Assembly (NCBI GenBank): GCA_029260715.1 | Contig: JAJDCS010000039.1 | Span: forward strand, 124,001-188,000 | Direction: 5' to 3' | Length of the DNA stretch: 64,000 nt | DNA from: Phycisphaeraceae bacterium | GTDB taxonomy: Bacteria > Planctomycetota > Phycisphaerae > Phycisphaerales > Phycisphaeraceae | The notes under the pieces: generated by a model | Seen by the model: the letters and a program-made list of their open reading frames with translations, nothing else | Database searches by the model: none | What the model was told of the DNA's origin: nothing | Program-made: the position numbers and the translations under genes | Shown: piece after piece, positions 25,756 to 34,112 of the stretch | How the letters are laid out: every line of letters begins with the position of its first letter | Numbering within the stretch: the first letter of the stretch is position 1

Positions 25756-25788
25756 GGACCGCTCCCTGACGGTCGCGGCTCGTGGCGG
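25756..25788 (+). repeat. Dispersed intergenic repeat, copy A
   Basis: The sequence reads GGACCGCTCCCTGACGGTCG followed by CGGCTCGTGGCGG. It is a member of the family also found at 37718-37745, 37806-37838, 46226-46252 and 46866-46897. This copy lies between hisH and the DUF89 gene. Confidence 0.75.
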
Positions 25789-25817
25789 GGCATATTCATT
25801 ACACACGCTCTCATTTT

Positions 25818-26459
25818 TTACATCGCCGCGAAGTTGGCCAGGATTTTCAGGCCCACTTTCTGCGATTTTTCCGGGTGGAACTGCGTGGCCCAGATGTTGT
25901 CTCGCCAGGCGGTGGCGCAGAATGGGTGGCCGTAGTCGGCGGTGGCGCTGACTACGGATTGGTTTTGTGAATCTATTGGGCGTGCGTAGTAGCCGTGTAC
26001 GAAGTAGACAGCGTCGCCCTGGGCTAGGCCTCGCAGCAGCGGGTCGTCCCGCTGCCAGGTGATGGCGTTCCAACCCATGTGGGGCACCTTGAGTGGGCAG
26101 CCCGGCTTGGTGTCGTGATCGAACCGCACGACCTTCCCCCGGAAGACGCCCAACCCCTCTACCAAAGCGTCGGGCGACGGGGCCCCTTCTTCGGAGCCTT
26201 CGAACAGAAGTTGCAGCCCCAGGCATATGCCCAAGAACGGGCGGCCCGATGCGATGAACCGGCTGATGGCGTCTACCCATCCACCACGACGCAAATGTTC
26301 CATGCCATCGGCGAACGCGCCGACGCCAGGCAGCACGAGCTTGTCCACGCCCGCAGCTTCACTGGCCGACGACAGGATCGACGCGCCGGCGCCCACGTGC
26401 TCGAACGCTTTCTGCACGCTGCGCAGGTTGCCCATCTGATAATCGATGATGCCGATCAT
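25818..26459 (-). CDS. hisH: Imidazole glycerol phosphate synthase, glutamine amidotransferase subunit
   Basis: The 213-residue class I glutaminase has the nucleophile C79 in PFLGICLGLQLL and H195/E197 in QFHPEKS, completing the Cys-His-Glu triad. It starts MIGIIDYQMGNLRSV, typical of HisH. The oxyanion strand segment (LVLPGVGAF) and VPHMGWN are also present. It supplies ammonia to HisF in histidine biosynthesis. No hisF or other his gene lies next to it, so histidine genes are dispersed in this genome. The upstream region holds a degenerate repeat and a strong hairpin. Confidence 0.96.
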   Translation of the reverse strand: MIGIIDYQMGNLRSVQKAFEHVGAGASILSSASEAAGVDKLVLPGVGAFADGMEHLRRGGWVDAISRFIASGRPFLGICLGLQLLFEGSEEGAPSPDALVEGLGVFRGKVVRFDHDTKPGCPLKVPHMGWNAITWQRDDPLLRGLAQGDAVYFVHGYYARPIDSQNQSVVSATADYGHPFCATAWRDNIWATQFHPEKSQKVGLKILANFAAM

Positions 26460-26567
26460 GTGAACACGGAGCCTGGTGTTAAAACGCGCCTCGGTCTTTC
26501 AGAACGTGCGTTTACAGTTGCGTGTGCCGCGAGGATCGCGCCAAAAATCAGATGATGGTGCCACGCG

Positions 26568-26605
26568 GACCGCTGCCTGATCCGCCTGAGGCGGATGGCT
26601 CGCAG
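26568..26605. repeat. Degenerate repeat copy with strong hairpin, between lipoprotein gene and hisH
   Basis: GGACCGCTGCCTGA and TGGCTCGCAGCGG match the two ends of the dispersed repeat. The centre is replaced by ATCCGCC-TGA-GGCGGAT (26580-26596), a perfect 7-base stem. It lies just downstream of the OmpA-type gene on the minus strand and could terminate or stabilise that mRNA. No T-run follows the stem. Confidence 0.45.
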
Positions 26606-26638
26606 CGGCCACTCTACTGCAATCGAAATTAGGGTGCG

Positions 26639-27271
26639 CTACTGCAGCGCGACGATGATCTCCACGCGTCTGCTCTTGGCTTTGGACTCGCGCGGGTGCC
26701 ACTGGCCCTGCCCGACGGCCTGCATGCGGGTGGGCTCGATCCCCTGTTTTTCGAGGTGTCGGAAGACGGTGGCTGAGCGGTGCAGGCTCAGCTCGAGGTT
26801 GTCTCGCCACTTGCTCTTGCGGATGGGGTCGGTGTCGGTGAAGCCCTTGACGAAAATGGTGTTGGTGGGGTAGTCGCGCTTGATGACCGCGGCGATCTGG
26901 TCGAGTGTCTTTTGCGCTGCCGTTCTGAGCCCGGCTTGGCCGGGGGCGAACAGCACGTCGCCTGGCACGCTGACGGTGATCCGATCGGGCCCTTGGATCG
27001 CTTCGATGCCTTGGATCTCGCCGAAGCCGGTGTTGGCGGCTGCGGTGGTGGGCATGACATTAACCGGCTGCTGGTTTAGGAGGCTCTGTCGCTCACGCTC
27101 TGAGGCGTCCAGTGCTAAACGGCTGCGGGTCAGCTCGTCTTGCAACTCTTTGTTCTGTGACCACAGCGCGTCGTTCTCTTCTTTGAGCTGTTCGTACTGG
27201 CAGCCCATGAATGAGCCGGTCAGCACCACAAGCACAGCACCCCGCACAAGCCACATCCCTTGACGCTTCAT
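26639..27271 (-). CDS. OmpA/MotB-domain lipoprotein
   Basis: The 210-residue product has a lipoprotein signal with lipobox GSFMGC (Cys near residue 24). A short heptad coiled coil follows (about 26-68: QLKEENDALWSQNKELQDEL). The C-terminal OmpA-like domain (about 95-210) has VLFAPGQAGLR, IFVKGFTDTDP, LSLHRSATVFRHL and a final SRRVEIIVAL. Such proteins anchor the outer membrane to peptidoglycan. Lipoprotein plus coiled coil plus OmpA is a Pal/Lpp-like layout. GGCGG lies five bases ahead of the start. A peptidoglycan-binding function fits the SpoIID-type gene elsewhere in the window. Confidence 0.9.
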   Translation of the reverse strand: MKRQGMWLVRGAVLVVLTGSFMGCQYEQLKEENDALWSQNKELQDELTRSRLALDASERERQSLLNQQPVNVMPTTAAANTGFGEIQGIEAIQGPDRITVSVPGDVLFAPGQAGLRTAAQKTLDQIAAVIKRDYPTNTIFVKGFTDTDPIRKSKWRDNLELSLHRSATVFRHLEKQGIEPTRMQAVGQGQWHPRESKAKSRRVEIIVALQ

Positions 27272-27349
27272 CGTATCCGCCTTTCAAATTAAACACTTAG
27301 CAGCGAAATATCCGCTAATCGCTTCAGCTATCACGCTCTAGAAGCTCAA

Positions 27350-29929
27350 TCATAGCTCTTTAGCGTGCATGATCAAGAAGGGCGAGTCGCCGGAGGCGGC
27401 GTGTCGCCGGGCCAATACCGACCACCACACAATCCCCGCAAGAACGACGCCCAACGCCCCCGGCTCGGGTACCGCTTGGATCGCACCCGTGGTCAATAGG
27501 GATGATGCGTCCCAGGCCATACCCCCGCCAAGCAACGGCAGATCGACTCGTGTGAACCCGCCCGAAATATTTGTGAAATGAAAGAGGTCGAAGGTATCGC
27601 CGGGGCGCGGCTCGAAGCCGTTGATTAATCGGACCTCCAACACGCCGCCCGCGGCCAGGCTGCCACCCGTTAGCCGGTCGTGCTCTAAGCCGGGCAGTAC
27701 CCCGCCAAGCTCAACGGTAAGCGTCGCGGTGTGGCCGAGTGTCAAGCTGCCTTCAAAGCCTGCTTGACCGGGGCTGAGCCCCGGGCTGAATCGGCCACGG
27801 AATTCGATGTTGCCGGTGTAGCTGCCCACGCCGTTTACGTTGCTGGTGAAGACGAGAAACTCATCTGGCGCGGTCGGCCCGTGGATCAGGCCGTTGTTGA
27901 CCATATCGCCAAGCACGGTGGCCGGGCCGGTGGTGGTGATGGCGTCGGTTGCGGTGAGCCTTGCGCCGTTGCCGGTATCGAGGCGGCCGTTGGTGGCGAG
28001 GTTGGTGTTGACGCCGAGCTCGGCCAGGTCGTCGTCTAGGAGGATGACCAGGTTTGAGCCGACGTTGAGCGTGCCGTCAAACGCGACGCCGTTGGGATCG
28101 GTGATGTCGCCGATGACCAGCGCGTCCGTCGCGGTGATGACCCCATTGCCAGTGATGGGGCGGTTGACTACGCCGCCGGCACGTAGTTCGGCGGCGGCGG
28201 CCACGGTCACCGGCAAGCCCGCAGCGCCCATGCCTTTGGGCAATTCGAGTATGCCCGCGCTGACGGTGGTATCGCCGGTATGTGAGAGCGCCCCGCCGAT
28301 TATTAGTCTGCCGGCGCCTGTTTTGGTTACGCCGCCGGTGCCGGTGACCTTGGCGTTTGTTAGGCCGTCCGCTTCTTGACTGAACACAAGCTCGCCGTGA
28401 TTGACGATTGTGCCCTGTAGCGAGCCGCTCGGGCCCGTCAGTGTGCCTTGGAGGACGGTGGTGCCCCCGCTGTAGGCGTTGACGCCGCGCAAGTCCAAGA
28501 CGCCCGAACCGGCCTTGACCAGCGAACCGCTGCCGGTGATCTGCCCGGCGAAGAATGAGCCGTCGTCGGTGTCGCGATCAACCGTCAGCGTGCCCGACCC
28601 CAGGTGTGCCACCCCGCCGTCACCGCTTAACCCGCTGACCGTCTGCTGAAAGCCTGCCAGTGAAAGCAGCCCGTCTTCGTCGATAGTCACGTGCGCGTTC
28701 GCGTCAAGCTGATCGGAGCCGCCCAGGGTGACTTGGGCGTTGTCTTGGATCACCAGGCTGTGCCTGATCACCGCTTCGATCCTTGGGTCGGTGCGGCTGG
28801 ACTGCCCGGGCACGCTGATAATGGGTGTCCCATCAAGGGTGACGGACCTGCCCGGCGGGACGGTGGTCAGGGTGGGAGTGACCGTGACGGTGCCGGCGAG
28901 GCCGGGTTGAGCGTCCAGCGACCCGGATGTTCCCCCCGCTGTGTTGATGCTTAGCCCGGCCAGCGGTGTGCCCAGCGTGTGGTTGATGTTCATGTCGCCG
29001 ATGACCGCGACGCGGCCGCCCGCCCCGCCGCCGCCGCGCGTGCCGCCGCCGGGGCCGCCCTGGGCAGACAACGCGCCGGATAGGCTGACCGTCTGCGCGT
29101 GGATGAACAGTGCCCCCCCGCTGCCGCCGCCTGCGTCTAGTAAATTATCGCCGCCTGATCCGCCTTTCGTGGTGATCTGCCCGGACAATGCCAAATGCCC
29201 AACGGCACCGACTTCGACCGCCCCGCCGCCGCCGCCGCCTCCGGCGTTCGTGCGCCCCCCGCCGCCGCCGCTGCCGCCTTGGAGTTTCTGGGTCAAGTCG
29301 CCGTAAGCCTCACCACCGGCGCCGGGGACGAGGCCTTTGCCTCCGGGTCCGCCAAACCCACCGCCGCCGCCGTCATGGTTGATCCCCATCGGCGGCCCGC
29401 CGCCGCCGCCGGGGCCCGTACCGAAACCGCCGTCGCCCGAGCCGCCTGCCATCCCGCCGGCCGGGCCGCCCGCGCCGGGTAAGCCCGTGTTACCCCCGTT
29501 GACGCCGCTGACATTGATGTTCGACGCGATGGCCGCGTCCCCCCGCGACAACAACGCCAGCGCCCGTGTGCCCGTCACCGTGACCTGAACCTGTGACGAT
29601 AGATCGATGCCGTCATAGGCGTACACCGCGATCTGTGGGATAAAATCTTGCGTGCCTGTGTTGCCGGGCTGAGTGTGTATAGCGCCCTGTTCACTGGTGC
29701 TGGCGCCGCCTTGGTAGAAAACCGTGACGATTGGGATTGACACGCCGCCGTCGCCGCCGGTGTTGAACACCACGCGGTCAACTACGCCGGCGTCCATCAC
29801 GCTGTTTAGCGTACCCAACGACGGGAACGCCAATGGGTCCAGCGGCACAGCGTGCGCTAGCGGCACGCCGACAACCCAAGCCGCAACCAGCCCCCCAAGG
29901 CAATAAAGTGGGTGACAACGCAGACGCAT
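27350..29929 (-). CDS. PEP-CTERM protein with autotransporter-associated beta-strand repeats
   Basis: ATG 29929 has GGAG at correct spacing and gives about 859 residues; an in-frame start at 29962 is less likely. After a signal peptide (ending PLAHA) comes a region extremely rich in GG-x-GG (about 130-320). Autotransporter-associated repeats follow (about 440-640: GSGSLVKAGSGVLDLRG, YSGGTTVLQGTL, TGAGRLIIGGAL). A further beta-rich domain ends in AVPEPGALGVVLAGIVWW, then ARR, the PEP-CTERM sorting signal. Such proteins are processed by an exosortase (not in this window) and reach the cell surface or extracellular polymer. A 17-residue tail follows the Arg cluster, longer than usual. Confidence 0.88.
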   Translation of the reverse strand: MRLRCHPLYCLGGLVAAWVVGVPLAHAVPLDPLAFPSLGTLNSVMDAGVVDRVVFNTGGDGGVSIPIVTVFYQGGASTSEQGAIHTQPGNTGTQDFIPQIAVYAYDGIDLSSQVQVTVTGTRALALLSRGDAAIASNINVSGVNGGNTGLPGAGGPAGGMAGGSGDGGFGTGPGGGGGPPMGINHDGGGGGFGGPGGKGLVPGAGGEAYGDLTQKLQGGSGGGGGRTNAGGGGGGGAVEVGAVGHLALSGQITTKGGSGGDNLLDAGGGSGGALFIHAQTVSLSGALSAQGGPGGGTRGGGGAGGRVAVIGDMNINHTLGTPLAGLSINTAGGTSGSLDAQPGLAGTVTVTPTLTTVPPGRSVTLDGTPIISVPGQSSRTDPRIEAVIRHSLVIQDNAQVTLGGSDQLDANAHVTIDEDGLLSLAGFQQTVSGLSGDGGVAHLGSGTLTVDRDTDDGSFFAGQITGSGSLVKAGSGVLDLRGVNAYSGGTTVLQGTLTGPSGSLQGTIVNHGELVFSQEADGLTNAKVTGTGGVTKTGAGRLIIGGALSHTGDTTVSAGILELPKGMGAAGLPVTVAAAAELRAGGVVNRPITGNGVITATDALVIGDITDPNGVAFDGTLNVGSNLVILLDDDLAELGVNTNLATNGRLDTGNGARLTATDAITTTGPATVLGDMVNNGLIHGPTAPDEFLVFTSNVNGVGSYTGNIEFRGRFSPGLSPGQAGFEGSLTLGHTATLTVELGGVLPGLEHDRLTGGSLAAGGVLEVRLINGFEPRPGDTFDLFHFTNISGGFTRVDLPLLGGGMAWDASSLLTTGAIQAVPEPGALGVVLAGIVWWSVLARRHAASGDSPFLIMHAKEL

Positions 29930-30028
29930 CGACCGCTCTCCACTCACGGGTTTATCAAACAAGCAGGGTTACCAATCTCCCCGGCAGGTAGACATTAGTT
30001 TAACGCGTTTTTGCCAAGGCAGAAACAG

Positions 30029-30043
30029 GCCCAAAAGTTGGGC
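30029..30043 (-). terminator. Hairpin downstream of the pectate-lyase gene
   Basis: GCCCAA-AAG-TTGGGC forms a perfect 6-base stem about 70 bases after the lyase stop and upstream of the PEP-CTERM gene. A T-containing but imperfect tract follows on the minus strand. It is a possible weak terminator. Confidence 0.3.
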
Positions 30044-30109
30044 TGTGCCTGATCCGCTCGGCGTGGTTTTTTAAGGTTGGTGCCGGCGTCGGGCTGGACA
30101 GGGCCCGGC

Positions 30110-31861
30110 TTACTTATCGCTTCGTATCACGCGGAGATTGGGCAGTGTCTTTTTCAAATCTTGAACCGCCGCATCGGAAACACCGGCTGGCACGTACAGC
30201 ACAAGCAAGCTGGCGAGGGGTCTGAGGTGCACGAGGCCCGCGTCGGTGACGGCGGTGTCGGCCAGGCTCAACGCGCGTAAGGAGGGCAACTTATTTAAGT
30301 GCCGCAGCCCGGCGTCGGTGATGCCTGTGTTTTTCAGGCTTAGGGCTTGGAGGTTCGGCAATGCGTCGAGCTTCGCCAGCCCGCGGTCCGTCACGCGGCT
30401 GCCCGTTAGGTGTACGGCTTCGAGTTCCGCGCGGCCACGCAGGGTGGCGATGTCTTGGTCGTCTGCTTGTGGCGCGAAGGTGGCGGTCTGCTTGACGATA
30501 TTGACACGGGGGTTGGCGGTGTTTGACATGGTCTCCGCGGCTGACCAGGGCTCGACGCGCGGCGCGTGCTGGGCGATGAGCCGTTGAGCTGACCAGTTGA
30601 GGTATTCCTCGATCGCGGTGTAGCCGGAGGGCATCTGCATCAGATCGTCCTGAATGTCGGTGTTCAAGCCGTTGGCGACTTCCCACACGTCGGGCATGCC
30701 GTCGCCGTCGCTATCGGGCAACGCGCGTTCGGGCGTGAGCCCGGCCATGAGATTGGTCGGCTCGTGGCGCCCCCAGGCGCCCTTGCCTAGGCGGACCTCC
30801 TCAACCGTTCTGCGCGTGACGGGGTCGCGTGGGAACGCGCCGGCCCGCGCCAGCACCAACTCGTACGCCTCGATCGGTGAGTGCTCGGTGATCGTTGGGC
30901 CTTTGACAGGCTTGTCGAGCTTGGCGCCTTTGCCCGCGTAATACATCAGGCCGGGGTGTTTTTTGGCTTCCGCCCAGGGGTCTTGGATCACGCCCACGCC
31001 TTCGATGTAGTTGTTCCGCAGGTAGTACTCCCCGTGGGGTGTGAAGTTGAAAGGGAAGATCTCCGGGTCGCTGGGGCCCGCTTTGTAGTAGTTGCCGATG
31101 ATGTTGAACCCGCCCAGTGCCGGGGCGCGTTCGTCGTCGTATTGCGTGAAGCCGTCGCGCACGTCGTAGACAATGTTGTTCACGACGTCGGCCGGGCCGG
31201 TCTTGATCAGCGGGTTGCGCGAGTGGTGGTGGGCGAAGAGGTTGTGGTGGATGGAGACCTGTTTGGCGGTCTCGCCGCAGATCAGCCCGGTGTTGTGGTT
31301 GGTGTTGGGGTCCCACTGCGACTCTTCGATGGTGCACCACTGCACGGAGGCGTTTGTGCTGCGGTACAGATCGATCGTTTCGTCGCTGGCCCAGGAGGCG
31401 GAGACGTGGTCGAGGATCAGGTGGTCCACGGCTGAGAGTTGGATGGCGTCGTCGACGCCTTCCGGTCGGACGCGGATGAAGCGGATCACCACGTGCTCCA
31501 TCCTGCGGCCGCTCCTGAGCGAGCCCCGCAGCGTGATCCCCCCGCCCGGCGCGGTCTGCCCGGCGATGGTGATGTGTGAATCGCGGATCACCACGTGGCC
31601 GGGTATCACGCCGCTGACGTCGAACACGACGATGCGGGGCCCCTCCGCGGCGCAGGCCGCCGCAAATGAACCGGGGCCTCTTTCGTTGAGATTGGTGACC
31701 TTGATCACGCGCCCGTTGCGCCCGCCCATGGTCAACGCGCCCCAGCCCTGCGCGCCCGGGAACGCGGGTAAGAAAGCGTCTTGGGCGCGAACTGACAAAC
31801 CAGGCAACGACAAGCCAGCCAACAAGACCACCGCGGCGATTTTACGCTCGTACAACGGCAT
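30110..31861 (-). CDS. Exported pectate lyase-like (PL1) protein with C-terminal leucine-rich repeats
   Basis: ATG 31861 has GGAGAG just ahead and a good signal peptide (MPLYERKIAAVVLLAGLSL, cleaved near VRAQ), giving 583 residues. Upstream in-frame ATGs at 31879 and 31927 are less favourable. The mature N-terminal part is a right-handed beta-helix typical of family 1 polysaccharide lyases (FPGAQGWGALT, VFDVSGVI, ITIAGQTAPGGGI, DHVSASW, IHHNLFAHHHSRNPL). A Ca-binding-like DSDGDGMPDVWE loop comes near residue 405. About 110 C-terminal residues are leucine-rich repeats (LQALSLKNTGITDAGLRHL and relatives). It probably cleaves pectin-like polymers outside the cytoplasm. The LRR fusion is uncommon outside planctomycetes. 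Confidence 0.87.
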   Translation of the reverse strand: MPLYERKIAAVVLLAGLSLPGLSVRAQDAFLPAFPGAQGWGALTMGGRNGRVIKVTNLNERGPGSFAAACAAEGPRIVVFDVSGVIPGHVVIRDSHITIAGQTAPGGGITLRGSLRSGRRMEHVVIRFIRVRPEGVDDAIQLSAVDHLILDHVSASWASDETIDLYRSTNASVQWCTIEESQWDPNTNHNTGLICGETAKQVSIHHNLFAHHHSRNPLIKTGPADVVNNIVYDVRDGFTQYDDERAPALGGFNIIGNYYKAGPSDPEIFPFNFTPHGEYYLRNNYIEGVGVIQDPWAEAKKHPGLMYYAGKGAKLDKPVKGPTITEHSPIEAYELVLARAGAFPRDPVTRRTVEEVRLGKGAWGRHEPTNLMAGLTPERALPDSDGDGMPDVWEVANGLNTDIQDDLMQMPSGYTAIEEYLNWSAQRLIAQHAPRVEPWSAAETMSNTANPRVNIVKQTATFAPQADDQDIATLRGRAELEAVHLTGSRVTDRGLAKLDALPNLQALSLKNTGITDAGLRHLNKLPSLRALSLADTAVTDAGLVHLRPLASLLVLYVPAGVSDAAVQDLKKTLPNLRVIRSDK

Positions 31862-32001
31862 GGCTCTCCCGGGGTTCATTGGGTAGTACGCGACTCCTAG
31901 AAATGCGTAGCGGTGCGTATGGGACACAACGCATCTACCGATTAGATGATAGGTGCGTATCCGTAATTTGTCATGAGGCCGCGTTGATAGGCAAACCCGG
32001 C

Positions 32002-32994
32002 TTAGGGCTCTAGCAAGACTTTTACAATGTCGGGCTGGGCGGCGGTGTTCAGGGCGTCCACGCCGTCTGCTAGCTTCGCCCGCCGTGAAATTAGGCTCAA
32101 CACGTCGACCTTCTGCTGACTCAACGCGCTCAACGCCTCCGTGAACGGGCCGCAGCGGCTGCCGATGAGTTGGATCTCGTGGACGACCAGTGGCGACAGA
32201 TCAACCGGCGGGTTCTTGGCGTTGGGCGCGACCGTGGTCTTGAGCACGATTTTCCCACGCGGCCGAACCATGCGCATCGCCGTCCCCAAACCGCTTGCCG
32301 ACCCGGTGCAGTCCACCACGATGTCTTGATCGGCGCGCATGCCCACGTCTTCGAGCAGGCGGTGCTTGACGCCCCACTTCTCGCATAAGGCGAGTTTGTC
32401 GGTGTGCTTGCCCACGCAGCGGACGGTGGCGTTGAGTTGGCTCATGACTTGGGCGCACAGCAGCCCCAAACGCCCGTCGCCCAAGACGGTGACGAAGGGT
32501 CGGCCCTCGATGGTGAGCTGGCGCACGATCTGGTACGCGGCGGCCAGCGGCTCGGTGAACACCGCATGGTCGTCGTCCACGTGTTCGGGCACCTCCAGCA
32601 GGTTGCGGAGCGGCAGGGTGAACAGATCGGCGAAGCATCCGTCGCGCCCGGCGATGCCCAGCACGGTGCGGTCGCGGCAGTGCTCGGGCAGGCCGCCTCG
32701 GCACATGTCGCACTTGCCGCACACACAATTAATCGTGCCCACCACGCGCTTGCCGATCCAGTCCTTGGCGGACTTCTTGCCCACCTGCTCAACGACACCG
32801 ACAAACTCGTGGCCCAGCACGCCGGTGAAGCCCATGTACCCCCGGCAGATTTCCAGGTCCGTCGCGCACACACCCATGCGCAGCGGGCGGATGACCGCCT
32901 CGTCCACGCCGGGCTGCGGGTCTTGGTAGTTTGGGTCTAGCTTCAGCTTATTATCGGCGTCAAAGACAAGGGCTTGCAATGGCACGCACTCCAC
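32002..32994 (-). CDS. Zinc-type medium-chain alcohol dehydrogenase family protein
   Basis: The 330-residue MDR protein has a catalytic zinc-site Cys in MGVCATDLEI, GHEFVGVVEQVG, and a structural zinc lobe with four Cys (CVCGKCDMCRGGLPEHC). A Rossmann segment follows (VTVLGDGRLGLLCAQV). The second zinc ligand region is TEPLAAAYQI, where Glu is typical of sorbitol/threonine-dehydrogenase-like members. The GTG start at 32994 is weak; a TTG at 32979 with GGAG nine bases ahead would give MQALVFD, closer to family norms. Substrate is unknown. The next gene (nadK) is divergent. Confidence 0.87.
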   Translation of the reverse strand: MECVPLQALVFDADNKLKLDPNYQDPQPGVDEAVIRPLRMGVCATDLEICRGYMGFTGVLGHEFVGVVEQVGKKSAKDWIGKRVVGTINCVCGKCDMCRGGLPEHCRDRTVLGIAGRDGCFADLFTLPLRNLLEVPEHVDDDHAVFTEPLAAAYQIVRQLTIEGRPFVTVLGDGRLGLLCAQVMSQLNATVRCVGKHTDKLALCEKWGVKHRLLEDVGMRADQDIVVDCTGSASGLGTAMRMVRPRGKIVLKTTVAPNAKNPPVDLSPLVVHEIQLIGSRCGPFTEALSALSQQKVDVLSLISRRAKLADGVDALNTAAQPDIVKVLLEP

Positions 32995-33185
32995 AAGTTA
33001 GCCTGACCGATCCGCTTAGAGCGTATAATCCCCAAATGGCATACGCGCGCACGGCTTTGGGTGTGTATCGGTCAGCGTGAACCAGTACTATACCTACCCT
33101 TCGATGGGGCGCCGGCCGAACGGTGCGCGATTGTGTTAAAAACCATTGTGACAAACACATCATTTAAAAACAGCGAAGCACACGC

Positions 33186-34091
33186 ATGGCAAACACCCGC
33201 AAGCGACTGATCATCCTGGCCAACCACGCCAAGGCGCAGGTGACCGAGGCGCTCGAGGAGCTTCGGCCGTGGCTTAGCGAGCGGGCGACCATCGCCGCGG
33301 AGTTGGCTATGGACAAGGTGGAGGACGCCAGCTCGGCCCTGGACCTGCCCGCCGCGGACATGGGGATTGTGCTGGGCGGCGACGGCACCATGCTGGCGCT
33401 GGGTCAACACGCGGTGGAGCGTGGCTTGCCGATCCTGGGCGTGAACTTCGGCAAGCTGGGCTTCCTTGCGGAGTTCAGCATGGACGACCTGCACCAACAC
33501 TGGGAAACGGTGGTGTCGGATCGGTGCACGATCAGCAAGCGGATCATGCTGGAGGTGATGATCCACCCCGCGGGCAAGGCTGACCTGACGGACCCGTTCG
33601 ACGCGGCTGCGTGCAGCTTCCGGGGTGTGGCGCTCAATGACGCGATGGTCACCGCGGGCGAGCCGTTCCGCATGATCGACCTGGAACTGGCGATCAACCC
33701 CAGCGCCCAGCAAACGAGCACGACGATCTGCACGGGTGACGGGATGATCGTGTCCACCGCCAGCGGCTCGACGGCTTACAACCTCAGCGCCGGCGGGCCG
33801 ATCGTCAGCCCCGGCGTGGCGGGGATGTGCATCACGCCGATCTGCCCGCACAGCTTGGCGTTCCGATCGATCGTGGTTAACGCCGACGACCGACTGTGCC
33901 TGCGCGTGTTGCGGCCAAACGAGGGGACCACCCTGGTGATCGACGGGCGCGTGCCGGTGAAGCTGCAAGAGGGTGAGCTGGTTTTGATCCGCCGGTACAG
34001 CAAGCAACTGTCCCTGATCAACAACCCGCGCCTAAACTATTGGGAGATGCTGGCCAAAAAGATGCACTGGGCAGCGCGCCCCCGAAGCTGA
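33186..34091 (+). CDS. nadK: NAD kinase
   Basis: The 301-residue enzyme contains the diagnostic GGDGT motif at residues 64-68 (IVLGGDGTMLALG), then ILGVNFGKLGFLAEF. The second conserved block is DGMIVSTASGSTAYNLSAGGPI, and ITPICPHSLAFRSIV closes the site. It makes NADP from NAD and ATP in the cytoplasm. The sppA gene starts 21 bases after its stop, so the two are probably co-transcribed. An insertion around residues 130-150 is slightly longer than in E. coli NadK. Confidence 0.95.
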   Translation: MANTRKRLIILANHAKAQVTEALEELRPWLSERATIAAELAMDKVEDASSALDLPAADMGIVLGGDGTMLALGQHAVERGLPILGVNFGKLGFLAEFSMDDLHQHWETVVSDRCTISKRIMLEVMIHPAGKADLTDPFDAAACSFRGVALNDAMVTAGEPFRMIDLELAINPSAQQTSTTICTGDGMIVSTASGSTAYNLSAGGPIVSPGVAGMCITPICPHSLAFRSIVVNADDRLCLRVLRPNEGTTLVIDGRVPVKLQEGELVLIRRYSKQLSLINNPRLNYWEMLAKKMHWAARPRS

Positions 34092-34112
34092 AATTTTAAT
34101 AGGACCGCTGAG

